Position numbers and translations under genes: made by a program. This document shows, piece by piece, positions 55,369 through 63,931 of a stretch of 64,000 nucleotides of DNA. Numbering within the stretch: position 1 is the first letter of the stretch; the number at the start of each line of letters is the position of its first letter. Origin of the DNA: Planctomycetaceae bacterium. GTDB lineage: Bacteria; Planctomycetota; Planctomycetia; Gemmatales; Gemmataceae. The notes beneath the pieces are model-generated. The model made no database searches. It was not told where the DNA came from and worked only from the letters and a program-made list of their open reading frames with translations. The stretch is from contig PNLP01000039.1 of the NCBI GenBank assembly GCA_013823135.1, forward strand, positions 1 to 64,000. Direction: 5' to 3'.

Positions 55369-56721
55369 TCACCTGATCCTGATCGGCGACCCATCCACCA
55401 GTTGCGACTGCCCGCTTGTTATGACACGCGATTCCGGTGCGATCGCGCCGCGAATCTCCACCCAGTCCTTCTCGCGGGCGCCGAGTTCCACTTCGATTGC
55501 CTTTGCAGTTTCGCCCTCGACCACGAACACCTTCGTCACCCCCGCGAACGTCACGACCGCTTCCGCCGGGACCGTTAGCACCGCGGCATCAGTCCGAAGC
55601 AAGACCTCTGCGTTCGCGAACCCACCGGCTCTCAGTTTGCGTGCGCAGTTCGGCACCTCGACCTCGGTCACGAACGTGCGGTTCTCCGGGTCCACCGTGG
55701 GGAACATTCGCGCCACCGTGCCGGGGAACACCAGACCGGGGTAGGCTTCCACACGCACATCGACCGCTTGCCCAACATGCACGTCGGGCGAGTATCGCTC
55801 CGGAACGGCGACTCGCAGTTTCAGAACGTGGTCGGCCACCAGGCGGTAGGCGTTGGTCACTCGCATCGGGCTGATCGTCGCCCCCTTGCTGACCATCCGT
55901 GCCGCGACGGAATAGCGAACCGGATTCAACGCCGATCCGACCACGGCCGACCATGCACCCCAATCATCGGGAACCGGGGCACGGAGTTGCGTCTCGCGAA
56001 GCCGATCCTCAGCATCATCCAGCACAGCCTTGAGCCGACGTGCGTGCGCCAGCGTGACGCGGGCTTCGGTTTCCGCCAGGTCCACCGCGGTTCGGGCCAC
56101 CTTCGCCTTGGTGCGGGCGTTGTCGAGCGTTTGCCCGGACCCAACCGCGCGTTTGACCTCTTCCTCGATGCGGGCGAAGTCTTTCTCGGCCAGTTCGAGG
56201 TTTGCCCTCGCCTGGGCAACAGAATCGACGTTGGGCAGGTGAGCCGTGAATGCTTCGTCCGACGCGGGGAGTGCCGGGAGTTTCAACCGCCTCAGTTCCG
56301 CTTCTAGTGCGGGTTCCGCCTGACCAATCGCGAGGCGAGCGTCGGTGGGGTCGAGTTCGAGCAGCACCTCGCCAGGGTAGGCCGTATCGCCCTCATTCTT
56401 GAGCACCTTCAGAACGCGGCCATCGACCTTGGGAGCGAGCATCACATCTTCGTGCCCGTACAGCGTGCCGACGCCCGAGACGGTTCGCCGCAAGCCAACC
56501 GTCTTCACTGGTGTAACCGTGACGACGATGGGCTGCACGCCGGACTTCGCGGTTGGCGCGGTACTGGGGGAACACCCTGCTGCGAAGAGGGACAAGGGGA
56601 CAAGGAGACAAGGAGACAAGGAGAACACGAAGCGGCGTAGCCGCGACGCGCAGCGGAGCGCCTGACGGTATCCCATCGGTAACTCGCGACGCTGCGCGTC
56701 GTGCGTGGTCATGTTCTTCAT
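55369..56721 (-). CDS. RND efflux periplasmic adaptor (membrane fusion) lipoprotein
   Basis: A 450-residue HlyD/AcrA-type adaptor. The lipoprotein signal VFSLSPCLLVPLSLFAAGC ends in a good lipobox (FAAGC). A lipoyl half-motif (VSGVGTLYGHEDVMLAPKVD, GDTAYPGEVLLELDP), a coiled-coil hairpin (about 150-250) and beta-barrel domains follow in the usual order. The start ATG at 56721 overlaps the tetR stop (TGATG); a second ATG at 56676 is possible. The first 45 residues and the signal peptide are encoded by repeated DNA (56588-56701). It links the RND pump to an outer-membrane channel. Confidence 0.92.
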   Translation of the reverse strand: MKNMTTHDAQRRELPMGYRQALRCASRLRRFVFSLSPCLLVPLSLFAAGCSPSTAPTAKSGVQPIVVTVTPVKTVGLRRTVSGVGTLYGHEDVMLAPKVDGRVLKVLKNEGDTAYPGEVLLELDPTDARLAIGQAEPALEAELRRLKLPALPASDEAFTAHLPNVDSVAQARANLELAEKDFARIEEEVKRAVGSGQTLDNARTKAKVARTAVDLAETEARVTLAHARRLKAVLDDAEDRLRETQLRAPVPDDWGAWSAVVGSALNPVRYSVAARMVSKGATISPMRVTNAYRLVADHVLKLRVAVPERYSPDVHVGQAVDVRVEAYPGLVFPGTVARMFPTVDPENRTFVTEVEVPNCARKLRAGGFANAEVLLRTDAAVLTVPAEAVVTFAGVTKVFVVEGETAKAIEVELGAREKDWVEIRGAIAPESRVITSGQSQLVDGSPIRIR

Positions 56722-56765
56722 CCCCTTGTCCCCTTGTCCCCGTGTCCCCTTGTCCCCGTGTCCCC
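56588..56765. repeat. Oppositely oriented short tandem repeats spanning the tetR-adaptor junction
   Basis: At 56588-56626 the plus strand has repeated GGGACAAG/GGAGACAA units. At 56720-56765 it has the reverse-complement type, TCCCCTTG/TCCCCGTG units of 8 bases. Between them lies a second palindrome (GACGCGCAGCG at 56645-56655 with CGCTGCGCGTC at 56690-56700). The first array encodes the adaptor signal-peptide core; the second encodes the C-terminal tail of the TetR protein. Confidence 0.75.
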
Positions 56766-57422
56766 ATCCGCCAGGATTCCATTCAGAATCACGTCGGTCA
56801 CGTCGCGGGCTTGCGACTCCGGATCAGCAGGACGACCCGACAACAGGTTTGTCAGAATCGTGCCGTAGAGTAGGTCGCCCACCACTGCGAACAGGCGCTC
56901 GATCGGCATCGGCCGGATGCGGCCGGTGGCCATCAGTCGCTGGAAAAACTCTGTGTGCTTGCAGGTGTGTTCGTCGTCGGCCTGCGTGGCGAAGTAGAGT
57001 GGTCGGTGGTGGTGCGGGAACGCGGCACGCTCCTGGATGAAGAGTTCCGCCATCTCGGGCCGACGATGAAAAAATCCGAGGTACGTGCGGATCGCTTCCG
57101 TGAACATCGTGAGCGGATCGAGCGACGCCTCAAGGACGCGGTCCATCTCGGCGGTAAGTTCACGCAACCCGCACTCGACCGCGGCCAGGAAGAGTTTTTC
57201 TTTGGTCTCGAAGTAGCGGAACACAGTCCCGTTCCCGACTCCGAGGTGGTTCGCGATCGTTTGAACTTGCGTGTTTGCGAACCCGTAGCGAGCGAATTCA
57301 CGCGCCGCCACGTCGATGATCTGTTCCCGTCGCCGGGCTTCCAGTTCCGGATCACGCGGACGACCCGGCCTCGTTCTGGGCTTGATCGCACCGACCAAAT
57401 CGTCCTGGGATTCTGGCAGCAT
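56718..57422 (-). CDS. TetR/AcrR-family transcriptional regulator of the efflux operon
   Basis: A 234-residue repressor. The N-terminal helix-turn-helix is REQIIDVAAREFARYGFANT with VGNGTVFRYFETKEKLFLAA. The ligand-binding domain is helical (about 70-210). The last 15 residues (GDTGTRGHGDKGTRG) are low-complexity and come from the tandem repeat. The start at 57422 (MLPESQ) with GGAAG upstream is preferred over a TTG at 57446. It is first in the operon with the adaptor and pump, and a palindrome 31 bases upstream (57453) suits autoregulation. An efflux substrate probably serves as inducer. Confidence 0.93.
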   Translation of the reverse strand: MLPESQDDLVGAIKPRTRPGRPRDPELEARRREQIIDVAAREFARYGFANTQVQTIANHLGVGNGTVFRYFETKEKLFLAAVECGLRELTAEMDRVLEASLDPLTMFTEAIRTYLGFFHRRPEMAELFIQERAAFPHHHRPLYFATQADDEHTCKHTEFFQRLMATGRIRPMPIERLFAVVGDLLYGTILTNLLSGRPADPESQARDVTDVILNGILADGDTGTRGHGDKGTRG

Positions 57423-57452
57423 TGGGCTTCCGGATGATCCTGTCAATAATTA

Positions 57453-57466
57453 ACGGACTGGTCCGT
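57453..57466. promoter_or_regulatory. Candidate TetR operator
   Basis: ACGGACTGGTCCGT is a 14-base palindrome with six-base arms and a two-base centre. It sits 31 bases upstream of the tetR start codon, with a TATAGT-like box (minus strand, 57474-57479) just beyond it. Position and symmetry fit autorepression of the efflux operon. Confidence 0.5.
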
Positions 57467-57665
57467 CCGCTAAACTATACGCTCTTGTGACAAAAGCGAC
57501 AAGCTCAAGTGTCCAAAGGCTAATTGGTTGAAGTTCGGGAGGGTGGGTCGAGACTGGCTGTGTGGTCAGTCCTAACCACTACCTTGCCATATCGCAAGCT
57601 GTTCGCTGGCATTGTGATGTGGCGAACGGTGTTGTTCTGAGGGTTTTTCTTCCAGACGAGAGTGA

Positions 57666-57745
57666 ACGGTTCCGGGGCTGAAATTACGGTTCCAGACGTG
57701 TCTGCAACGGTTCCAGACGTGGGTGTGCATGTCGCGTGGAACCGT
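57666..57745. promoter_or_regulatory. Iteron-like ACGGTTCC repeats
   Basis: ACGGTTCC occurs directly at 57666, 57686 and 57707, spaced 20 and 21 bases apart, about two helical turns. The last two copies extend to ACGGTTCCAGACGTG. An inverted copy (GGAACCGT) is at 57738-57745. The array ends about 135 bases before the phosphoesterase start. This arrangement fits cooperative binding by a regulator on one face of the DNA. Confidence 0.4.
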
Positions 57746-57879
57746 TTTGGCGGCTTTTTGTCTCGGTTCTCGCTGGAATGGTTGGGGCATCCTTGGCCGA
57801 GTCCACCGTTCGCGTTTTCTTGTCCCGTTCGTGCTGGTTCGACCTAGAATGATCCCCATCCCGCCAACGGTGCGCACGC

Positions 57880-58860
57880 ATGCCTCTTGACTGGTCCCCG
57901 CTCGTCGAGTTTTTGACCCGACACGAACGCCCCCTGTTGATGACACACATCCGCCCGGATGCGGACGGCATCGGCGCGCAACTGGCGATTCACTCGGCTC
58001 TGGTGGCGCTCGGGAAGAAACCCCGCGTCGCCATCGCCAGCAAACTCCTCCCGCGATACGCTTTCCTCGACCCGAAACGCGAGATCATTGAGGACTTCAA
58101 ACCGGCTGCGTTCACGGACCGCGATTGCGTGGTCGTGCTGGACACCGGCACCTGGAACCAACTGGGCGACTTCGGCGACTGGCTGAAGGCGTCGCCGTTG
58201 CCGCGGGCCGTGGTGGACCACCACAGAACCCAGGACGATCTGGGCGGCTTGCAGCTGGTGGACACGACCGCCGAAGCCACCGGCCGACTGGCCTACGAGA
58301 TCATTCAGGCGCTGGGTGCGCCGATCAGTAAGGATGCCGCGAGCCACATGTTCATGGCTCTCGCGACCGACACTGGCTGGTTCCGGCACCCGAACACGAC
58401 ACCAGCCACGTTCGCGCTGGCGTCGATCCTGACGGAAGCCGGGGCGCAGCCGACACTCCTGCACGAGCAGCTTTACGAGGCGTCGCCGCTCGCACGCTTC
58501 CGGTTAACCGGGGTCGCACTGGAGCGGTTACAAGTAAAGCTCGGCGGGTTGGTCGCGTTCACGGAAATCTATCTGACGGACTACCCCAAAACGGGGGCCG
58601 TCCCCGGCGACACCGAAGACCTGATTAACTACCCCCGCAGCGTTGAGGGGGTCGAGGTCGGGTTGGTGTTCATCGAGCAACCCGGTGGTGGAACGAAGAT
58701 CAGTTTCCGCGCTCGTTCGCGGGTCGATGTGTCGAAGGTCGCCGAACAGTTCGGCGGCGGCGGGCATCGCCTCGCGAGTGGCGCGAGGACGAACAAGCCG
58801 TTGCCGGAAACCCGTGACCTGGTTTTGGCCGCAATCGAGCAAGCTCTCAAAACAGCGTAA
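57880..58860 (+). CDS. DHH/DHHA1 phosphoesterase, NrnA-like
   Basis: A 326-residue phosphoesterase. The metal ligands are in MTHIRPDADGIGAQLA, VVVLDTG and AVVDHHRTQDD (DHH), and the DHHA1 substrate domain ends in FGGGGHRLASGA. NrnA proteins degrade nanoRNA and dephosphorylate pAp; related members act on cyclic dinucleotide products. There is no CBS or GGDEF domain, so the NrnA type is the best match. ATG at 57880 has only a weak upstream purine run. The stop overlaps an ATG by one base, and the next gene starts 24 bases further on. Confidence 0.92.
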   Translation: MPLDWSPLVEFLTRHERPLLMTHIRPDADGIGAQLAIHSALVALGKKPRVAIASKLLPRYAFLDPKREIIEDFKPAAFTDRDCVVVLDTGTWNQLGDFGDWLKASPLPRAVVDHHRTQDDLGGLQLVDTTAEATGRLAYEIIQALGAPISKDAASHMFMALATDTGWFRHPNTTPATFALASILTEAGAQPTLLHEQLYEASPLARFRLTGVALERLQVKLGGLVAFTEIYLTDYPKTGAVPGDTEDLINYPRSVEGVEVGLVFIEQPGGGTKISFRARSRVDVSKVAEQFGGGGHRLASGARTNKPLPETRDLVLAAIEQALKTA

Positions 58861-58883
58861 TGTTGAAATCCGAAGGGGTTCCC

Positions 58884-60575
58884 ATGTCCGCTCCTGTTGC
58901 CGAGTCCCGTTTCACCCTTCGCGACCTGCCATTCCCCGCGAAGTTGGTCATTACGTGCTTCCTGCTCTCCGTTGGGCTCGGCTACACGACGGCGATGGTG
59001 CAGTTGCACTTTCAGGACTCCAAGTCCGGCGAACCGATGCCGACGATGCACGACGTGGTTCTGAAGTTCACGGGCAAGAAGTACTACGACACGGAACCGC
59101 CTAAGCCCGTGAGCAAGTTCGCTCAACTCATCATCGCCTCAAGCGGCACCTTCGGCAGCAACGGAACCATGCTGCCGGCCTTCTTCGAGAAAGATCCCGC
59201 GTTCAACAAGGCTCTCCGTGGCGGAGCGGACCCGACCAAACTTCGCGGCGAACGCGAAGGCGAACGTGATGCTCTCGTGTTGTGGACCAACGCACCCACC
59301 GACGAGCGGAAGAAAGCGTTCGAGAGCGATAGTTTCAACGTCGCGGACAAGATGCCAAAGGCGATCACCGAGAAGTTCAAGAACGGCGACACGGTGAAGG
59401 TGAAGTCCATCATCGAGGCACGCTGCGTGGTCTGTCACGGGAAGGGGCAGCCGCAAGAAAGCTTCCCACTGGAGACATACGCCCAGATCGACAAGTACCT
59501 GGGCGTGCCGCCGACCGCTCCGTTCCCTCCCGGCGGCGGCTGGGTGAAGATCGAGGAACCGATTAGCCTGGAGAAGTTGACGCAATCGACGCACGCCCAC
59601 CTGCTGAGCTTCGCGGTGCTGTTCTCGCTGACGGGTTTGGTGTTCGCGTTCACGTCGTACCCCGTTGTAGTGCGCTGCCTGATTTCGCCGCTCGTGTTGC
59701 TGGCGATCGTCACCGACGTGTCGTTCTGGTGGCTCGCCCGACTCAGCGAGGGGTATGGTGTGTACTTCTCGATGGGGATCATGGGCACCGGTGGCTTGGC
59801 CGGGCTCGGGCTTGGAGCGCAGATCACGCTCGGCGTGTGGAATATGTACGGACCCAAGGGAAAGGTTGTGATCGCGTTGTTGTTCCTGATCGGTGGAGCG
59901 GGTGGCGGGCTGGTGATGAAGAACATCATCATGCCCGGTCTGGAAGCGAAGAAGGAAGAGGCCGCTGCGAAACGCAGAGCCGAAACCGAGAAGAAGCCTG
60001 AGGACAAGAAAGAGCCCGAGAAGAAGCCCGACGACAAGAAAGACCCGGAGAAGAAACCCGAAGACAAGAAGGGCACCGACATCCCGCCGCCGAAGGCAGT
60101 AGGGGTCAGCGCGATGGACGTGGTGTTGCAGTTCCCCCTGAAGGACGACAGTGGGAAAGAGTTGGCCGTGCTCGCGCTGCCGTTCGATAAGGGGACCAAG
60201 AAGAACATGGTCCGAGCGTTCTTCGACAAGGACGGCGCAGACTACGGCAAGACCATGAAGGACGCCACGGTGTCCGACGACGACAAGAAGAAGTTGACGG
60301 ACGAGCGGCTCAGTGAACTCGCAGCGACGACGGCGTGGTTGAAACTTCCCGACGCCGAGCGGAAGAAAACCTACAGCGCCGATGCCTTCGACCTCCCCGC
60401 AACCCTCGCAAAGAAGCCGTTCACCGAGGACTACATCAAGAACGGGAAGGTGCTGATCAAGGCCATCCTGACCGATCGTTGCATCCGCTGCCATGCGGAC
60501 GAAGAGAAGACGATGTTCAAGGATTACGAGAGCATGCGGCCGTATCTGGAGCCGAAGCCGACCGAAAAGAAGTAA
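58884..60575 (+). CDS. Membrane protein with two CxxCH heme-binding-like modules
   Basis: A 563-residue protein starting MSAPVAESRF with GAAGGGG upstream. One membrane helix (about 18-40) leads to an extracytoplasmic module ending in CVVCH (181-185). Four or five helices follow (about 235-350), then a Lys/Pro/Glu-rich linker (about 365-400), and a second module ending in CIRCH (533-537). The two modules are related: MLPAFFEKD aligns with MVRAFFDKD and TDERKKAFESDSF with DAERKKTYSADAF. The CxxCH sites suggest covalent heme c, hence electron transfer. No named family is recognised. Confidence 0.75.
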   Translation: MSAPVAESRFTLRDLPFPAKLVITCFLLSVGLGYTTAMVQLHFQDSKSGEPMPTMHDVVLKFTGKKYYDTEPPKPVSKFAQLIIASSGTFGSNGTMLPAFFEKDPAFNKALRGGADPTKLRGEREGERDALVLWTNAPTDERKKAFESDSFNVADKMPKAITEKFKNGDTVKVKSIIEARCVVCHGKGQPQESFPLETYAQIDKYLGVPPTAPFPPGGGWVKIEEPISLEKLTQSTHAHLLSFAVLFSLTGLVFAFTSYPVVVRCLISPLVLLAIVTDVSFWWLARLSEGYGVYFSMGIMGTGGLAGLGLGAQITLGVWNMYGPKGKVVIALLFLIGGAGGGLVMKNIIMPGLEAKKEEAAAKRRAETEKKPEDKKEPEKKPDDKKDPEKKPEDKKGTDIPPPKAVGVSAMDVVLQFPLKDDSGKELAVLALPFDKGTKKNMVRAFFDKDGADYGKTMKDATVSDDDKKKLTDERLSELAATTAWLKLPDAERKKTYSADAFDLPATLAKKPFTEDYIKNGKVLIKAILTDRCIRCHADEEKTMFKDYESMRPYLEPKPTEKK

Positions 60576-60614
60576 GCGAGCGAACCCGTCTCACTCTCGG
60601 CTGTCCTTCTTTGC

Positions 60615-60707
60615 GGAAGGGCAAGCCGAGTGTGGACTGGATGACGGCACCCGTCTCGAAAACGGGCGAGGCGCAAGCCCTTGAGGGTTCGAGTCCCTCT
60701 CCTTCCG
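60615..60707 (+). tRNA. tRNA-Ser (anticodon CGA)
   Basis: A 93-base cloverleaf. The acceptor GGAAGGG (60615-60621) pairs with TCCTTCC (60700-60706) with one GT pair, and G is the discriminator. The anticodon stem CCCGT/ACGGG encloses loop CTCGAAA with anticodon CGA at 60657-60659. A long variable arm (about 15 bases) is typical of serine tRNAs. The T arm is GAGGG-TTCGAGT-CCCTC. The 3-prime CCA is not encoded. Confidence 0.93.
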
Positions 60708-61063
60708 CTTTCTGAACAACTCCTCTCGAATGGCCGACAACGCTCGGCGACGATCGACCCACGTTCGAACGTACCGCGAGACGCTTCCCAGCGCCCAACG
60801 CAAGCTCCCTTCGTCTGAAGTCCAGCACACCCCGCACTAGGCCAAGTTGTCAAATGCGCCCAATCCGCACACAGGTGTGCGGATACGTCTCATCGCGCCG
60901 ACTATCGGATGTGAGGTGCGCGTGGGTCATCTGCTCTGGATGCACGGAGTTGGCGAATCGGGTCCACTCATCTCGTTTGGCATGAAGGATGCAATTGCTC
61001 CGGGACAGACCGATGTGCCATTGTGGCCCAAGCCGCGACACCACATCCAACCCAGGAGAACTC
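60708..61063. other. Intergenic region upstream of ppsA
   Basis: A 356-base gap between the tRNA and ppsA with no supported gene. A sigma-54-type promoter match lies at 60978-60992 and is listed separately. Nothing else was recognised. Confidence 0.5.
60978..60992 (+). promoter_or_regulatory. Candidate sigma-54 (RpoN) promoter of ppsA
   Basis: TGGCATGAAGGATGC has the GG and GC dinucleotides exactly 12 bases apart, as in the -24/-12 consensus TGGCACGN4TTGC, with two mismatches outside them. It lies about 70 bases upstream of the ppsA start. A single match in GC-rich DNA may be chance. Confidence 0.35.
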
Positions 61064-63715
61064 GTGGCCCGCTTCATCCGTTGGTTTCGAGAAATCGGCC
61101 TATCCGATGTGGCCACGGTCGGTGGCAAGAACGCATCACTCGGCGAGATGTATCAGGAACTCGTCCCCACCGGGATTCGCATTCCAAACGGATTCGCTGT
61201 CACTGCTGAAGCGTACCGGCACTTCCTCAGTGCCAGCGGGTTGGGCGAAGAGATTCGCAAGACGCTTGTCAATCTCGACACCGGCGACCTCACAGCCCTG
61301 GCCGACCGTGGCCGCAGCATCCGCGAGGCGATTCTCGCTCGTCCACTGCCCGACGACCTCCGAAAGGAAATCGCCGACGCTTACGCCGAACTCTGTCGCG
61401 ATTACGGAGCCGACACCGACACGGCCGTCCGCTCCAGCGCCACTGCCGAGGATTTGCCGACGGCCAGTTTTGCCGGCCAACAGGAATCGTACCTCAATGT
61501 CCGCGGCGAACGCGGGGTACTGGAAGCCGTCCGGCAGTGCATCGCGTCGCTGTTCACCGATCGTGCCATCTCGTACCGCGTGGACAAGGGTTTCGACCAC
61601 CTTGCGGTGGCGCTCTCGGTCGGTGTGCAGCGAATGGTGCGGTCCGATGTCGGCGCGGCGGGCGTTCTGTTCACGCTCGACACCGAGAGCGGGTTCCGCG
61701 ACGTGATCTTGATCAGTAGCGCCTACGGACTGGGCGAGAGCGTCGTGAAGGGGCGAGTCGATCCCGATGAATTTCTGGTGTTCAAGACCACGCTGAAGAC
61801 GGGACACAGGCCGATCCTGAAGCGGTCAGTCGGAGCGAAGCAAGAGAAGTTGATCTACACCACCCGCGGCGGCAGCACCCGCATCGTGCCAGTGCCGGCG
61901 GAGGATCGCGGGCGGCTCAGCCTCACCGATGACGAGGTGTTGACGCTCGCCCGTTGGGGGTGCCAGATCGAGGAACACTACTCGAAGAAAGCGGGGCAAC
62001 CGACCCCGATGGACATCGAGTGGGGAAAGGACGGTCGCACGGGGGAACTGTTCATCCTCCAGGCCCGGCCAGAGACGGTTCACTCGCAGGCCAGCAAGGC
62101 CGTTCGCGAGGTGTACTCGCTTCCCAAACCCGGGCCGGTGTTGGTCAGCGGTCGCAGTGTCGGGGAGAAGATTGGGGCAGGCCCGGTACGTGTGGTGAAG
62201 GATGTCGAGGGACTGAGAGCATTCAAGCCCGGTGAGGTGCTGGTCGCCGACATGACCGACCCGGACTGGGAACCAACAATGAAGATGGCGGCCGCGATCG
62301 TCACCAACCGCGGCGGCCGAACGTGCCACGCCGCCATCGTGAGCCGCGAGATCGGCGTACCGTGTGTCGTCGGCACTGGAACGGCCACTTCGATTCTGAA
62401 GGATGGTCAACCGGTCACCGTGTCGTGTGCGGGGGGTGAGGTTGGTGAGATCTACGATGGCGTGCTGCCGTTCACCCGCAAAGAGATCGACCTCGGCAGC
62501 ATGCCCCGCCCGAAGACGAAGGTGATGGTAAACGCCGGGAACCCGGATCAGGCGTTCTCGCTTGCGTCGCTACCGTGCGACGGTGTTGGGCTGGCCCGCG
62601 AGGAGTTCATCATCTCGGGGTCCATCCAGATTCACCCGCTGGCCCTGGTCCACTTCGACAAGGTGCCCGACGGCCCCGCGAAACAGAAGATCGCCGAGTT
62701 GACCCGCAACCACCCGGACAAGCCCGCTTACTTCGTCGAGCGACTCGCGGAGGGCGTGGCCCGGATCGCGGCGGCATTCTACCCCCGCGAAGTGATCGTC
62801 CGGTTGTCCGACTTCAAGACGAACGAGTACGCCGGGTTGCTCGGCGGTGAGCCGTTCGAGCCGAAAGAAGAGAATCCGATGATTGGGTTCCGCGGTGCTT
62901 CTCGTTACTACGATCCTCGCTACAAGGAAGGCTTCCTGCTCGAATGCCGGGCGATGAAGCAGGTGCGGGAGGAGATGGGCCTGACAAATGTCAAGCTCAT
63001 GGTCCCGTTCTGTCGAACGGTCGAGGAGGGGAAGCGGGTGATCGCGGTGATGGCCGAGGCCGGGTTGAAGCAGGGCGAGAACGGACTTGAAGTTTATGTG
63101 ATGTGTGAGATCCCGGCGAACGTTATCCTCACCGAAGAGTTCGCGGAAGTGTTCGACGGGTTCTCGATCGGGTCGAACGATCTGACGCAACTCACCCTCG
63201 GTCTCGACCGCGATTCGGAAATCGTCGCGCACCTGTTCGACGAACGTAACGCGGCGGTAAAGAAGTTGATCGCCGACGTGATCCGACGGGCGAGAGCGTG
63301 TGGTCGGAAAGTTGGCATCTGTGGCCAGGCCCCGAGCGACTACCCGGAGTTCGCCCGGTTCCTGGTGACGTGCGGGATCGACAGTATCTCGTTGAACCCC
63401 GATACCGTCCTGAAGACCACACATGAGATCGTTGAGATGGAACGGGAGATGCAGTCCAATTTGGCACCAACTCGAAAGGATAACGCGATGAAATCGAATG
63501 CAGATCTGGAAAGGGAAGTGTTGCAAGCCCTGCGGATCGAACCCAGTGTGGATCACGGCCACGTTGGCGTCACGGCGGTGGAGGGTGTGGTGTGGCTGCG
63601 GGGGACGGTCCCAAGCACGGAGGCACAATGTCAGGCCGAGAGCGTGGCTGCGGGCGTCACAGGTGTGACGCGTGTGGTTAACCACTTGGAGGTGAACCCC
63701 GCGCCGGGCCAGTGA
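61064..63715 (+). CDS. ppsA: Phosphoenolpyruvate synthase with C-terminal BON domain
   Basis: An 883-residue protein. Residues 1 to about 800 are a full PpsA: N-terminal ATP-grasp (VGGKNASLGEMYQEL, SFAGQQESYLNV), phospho-carrier His in GGRTCHAAIVSREIGVP, and the PEP/pyruvate barrel ending IGSNDLTQLTLGLDRD and ICGQAPSDYPEFA. It makes PEP from pyruvate and ATP in gluconeogenesis. The last 70 residues are a BON domain (GVVWLRGTVPS, VAAGVTGVTRVVNHLEV). The GTG start at 61064 has AGGAG upstream. An in-frame ATG at 63488 with GAAAGGA before it could produce the BON part alone. Confidence 0.93.
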   Translation: MARFIRWFREIGLSDVATVGGKNASLGEMYQELVPTGIRIPNGFAVTAEAYRHFLSASGLGEEIRKTLVNLDTGDLTALADRGRSIREAILARPLPDDLRKEIADAYAELCRDYGADTDTAVRSSATAEDLPTASFAGQQESYLNVRGERGVLEAVRQCIASLFTDRAISYRVDKGFDHLAVALSVGVQRMVRSDVGAAGVLFTLDTESGFRDVILISSAYGLGESVVKGRVDPDEFLVFKTTLKTGHRPILKRSVGAKQEKLIYTTRGGSTRIVPVPAEDRGRLSLTDDEVLTLARWGCQIEEHYSKKAGQPTPMDIEWGKDGRTGELFILQARPETVHSQASKAVREVYSLPKPGPVLVSGRSVGEKIGAGPVRVVKDVEGLRAFKPGEVLVADMTDPDWEPTMKMAAAIVTNRGGRTCHAAIVSREIGVPCVVGTGTATSILKDGQPVTVSCAGGEVGEIYDGVLPFTRKEIDLGSMPRPKTKVMVNAGNPDQAFSLASLPCDGVGLAREEFIISGSIQIHPLALVHFDKVPDGPAKQKIAELTRNHPDKPAYFVERLAEGVARIAAAFYPREVIVRLSDFKTNEYAGLLGGEPFEPKEENPMIGFRGASRYYDPRYKEGFLLECRAMKQVREEMGLTNVKLMVPFCRTVEEGKRVIAVMAEAGLKQGENGLEVYVMCEIPANVILTEEFAEVFDGFSIGSNDLTQLTLGLDRDSEIVAHLFDERNAAVKKLIADVIRRARACGRKVGICGQAPSDYPEFARFLVTCGIDSISLNPDTVLKTTHEIVEMEREMQSNLAPTRKDNAMKSNADLEREVLQALRIEPSVDHGHVGVTAVEGVVWLRGTVPSTEAQCQAESVAAGVTGVTRVVNHLEVNPAPGQ

Positions 63716-63817
63716 TTCGGGCGTTGGGAAGGTCCCATGTTGGGAGGGCAAGGCCTCTGGCGAGTTGTGGCTCAGCCGGAGCTTCGCCTTCCCCTGTTCA
63801 AGGAGGGTCCTTCAATG

Positions 63818-63931
63818 CTACCTCGCTGGCCGAACTTCTCACGCTTCCTGGCTTGCCCAGTGCCAGAAGTGTGCGGCTCTTGGGATATCGCTGAAAAGGA
63901 GATTAGGAACCCATGCACTCGGGAGACGTGA
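63818..63931 (+). other. Possible 37-codon leader frame before the phosphoribosyltransferase
   Basis: An ATG with AAGGAGG at good spacing opens a 37-residue frame (starting MLPRWPNFSRFLACPVPEV) that overlaps the next start codon and ends in TGA 16 bases past it. No family is recognised. It could be a leader peptide coupling translation, or a chance frame. Confidence 0.25.

Larger units (their letters stand above)
57423..57879. other. Divergent regulatory region between tetR and the DHH phosphoesterase gene
   Basis: A 457-base region with no supported gene. The tetR-proximal end holds a candidate operator (57453-57466). The nrnA-proximal half holds a series of ACGGTTCC repeats (57666-57745). 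The part around 57615-57660 resembles a stretch near 28990-29035. Confidence 0.5.

Noticed and set aside
57666..57745. The ACGGTTCC repeats as a CRISPR array or replication origin
   Set aside because: Repeats are 8-15 bases with 20-21 base periodicity and no unique spacers of CRISPR length; no DnaA boxes or replication genes are nearby.
59139..60494. A 451-codon minus-strand open frame opposite the CxxCH protein
   Set aside because: It is antisense to a protein with clear membrane helices and two heme-type motifs, and its His/Leu/Arg-rich composition is typical of reverse-strand shadows.
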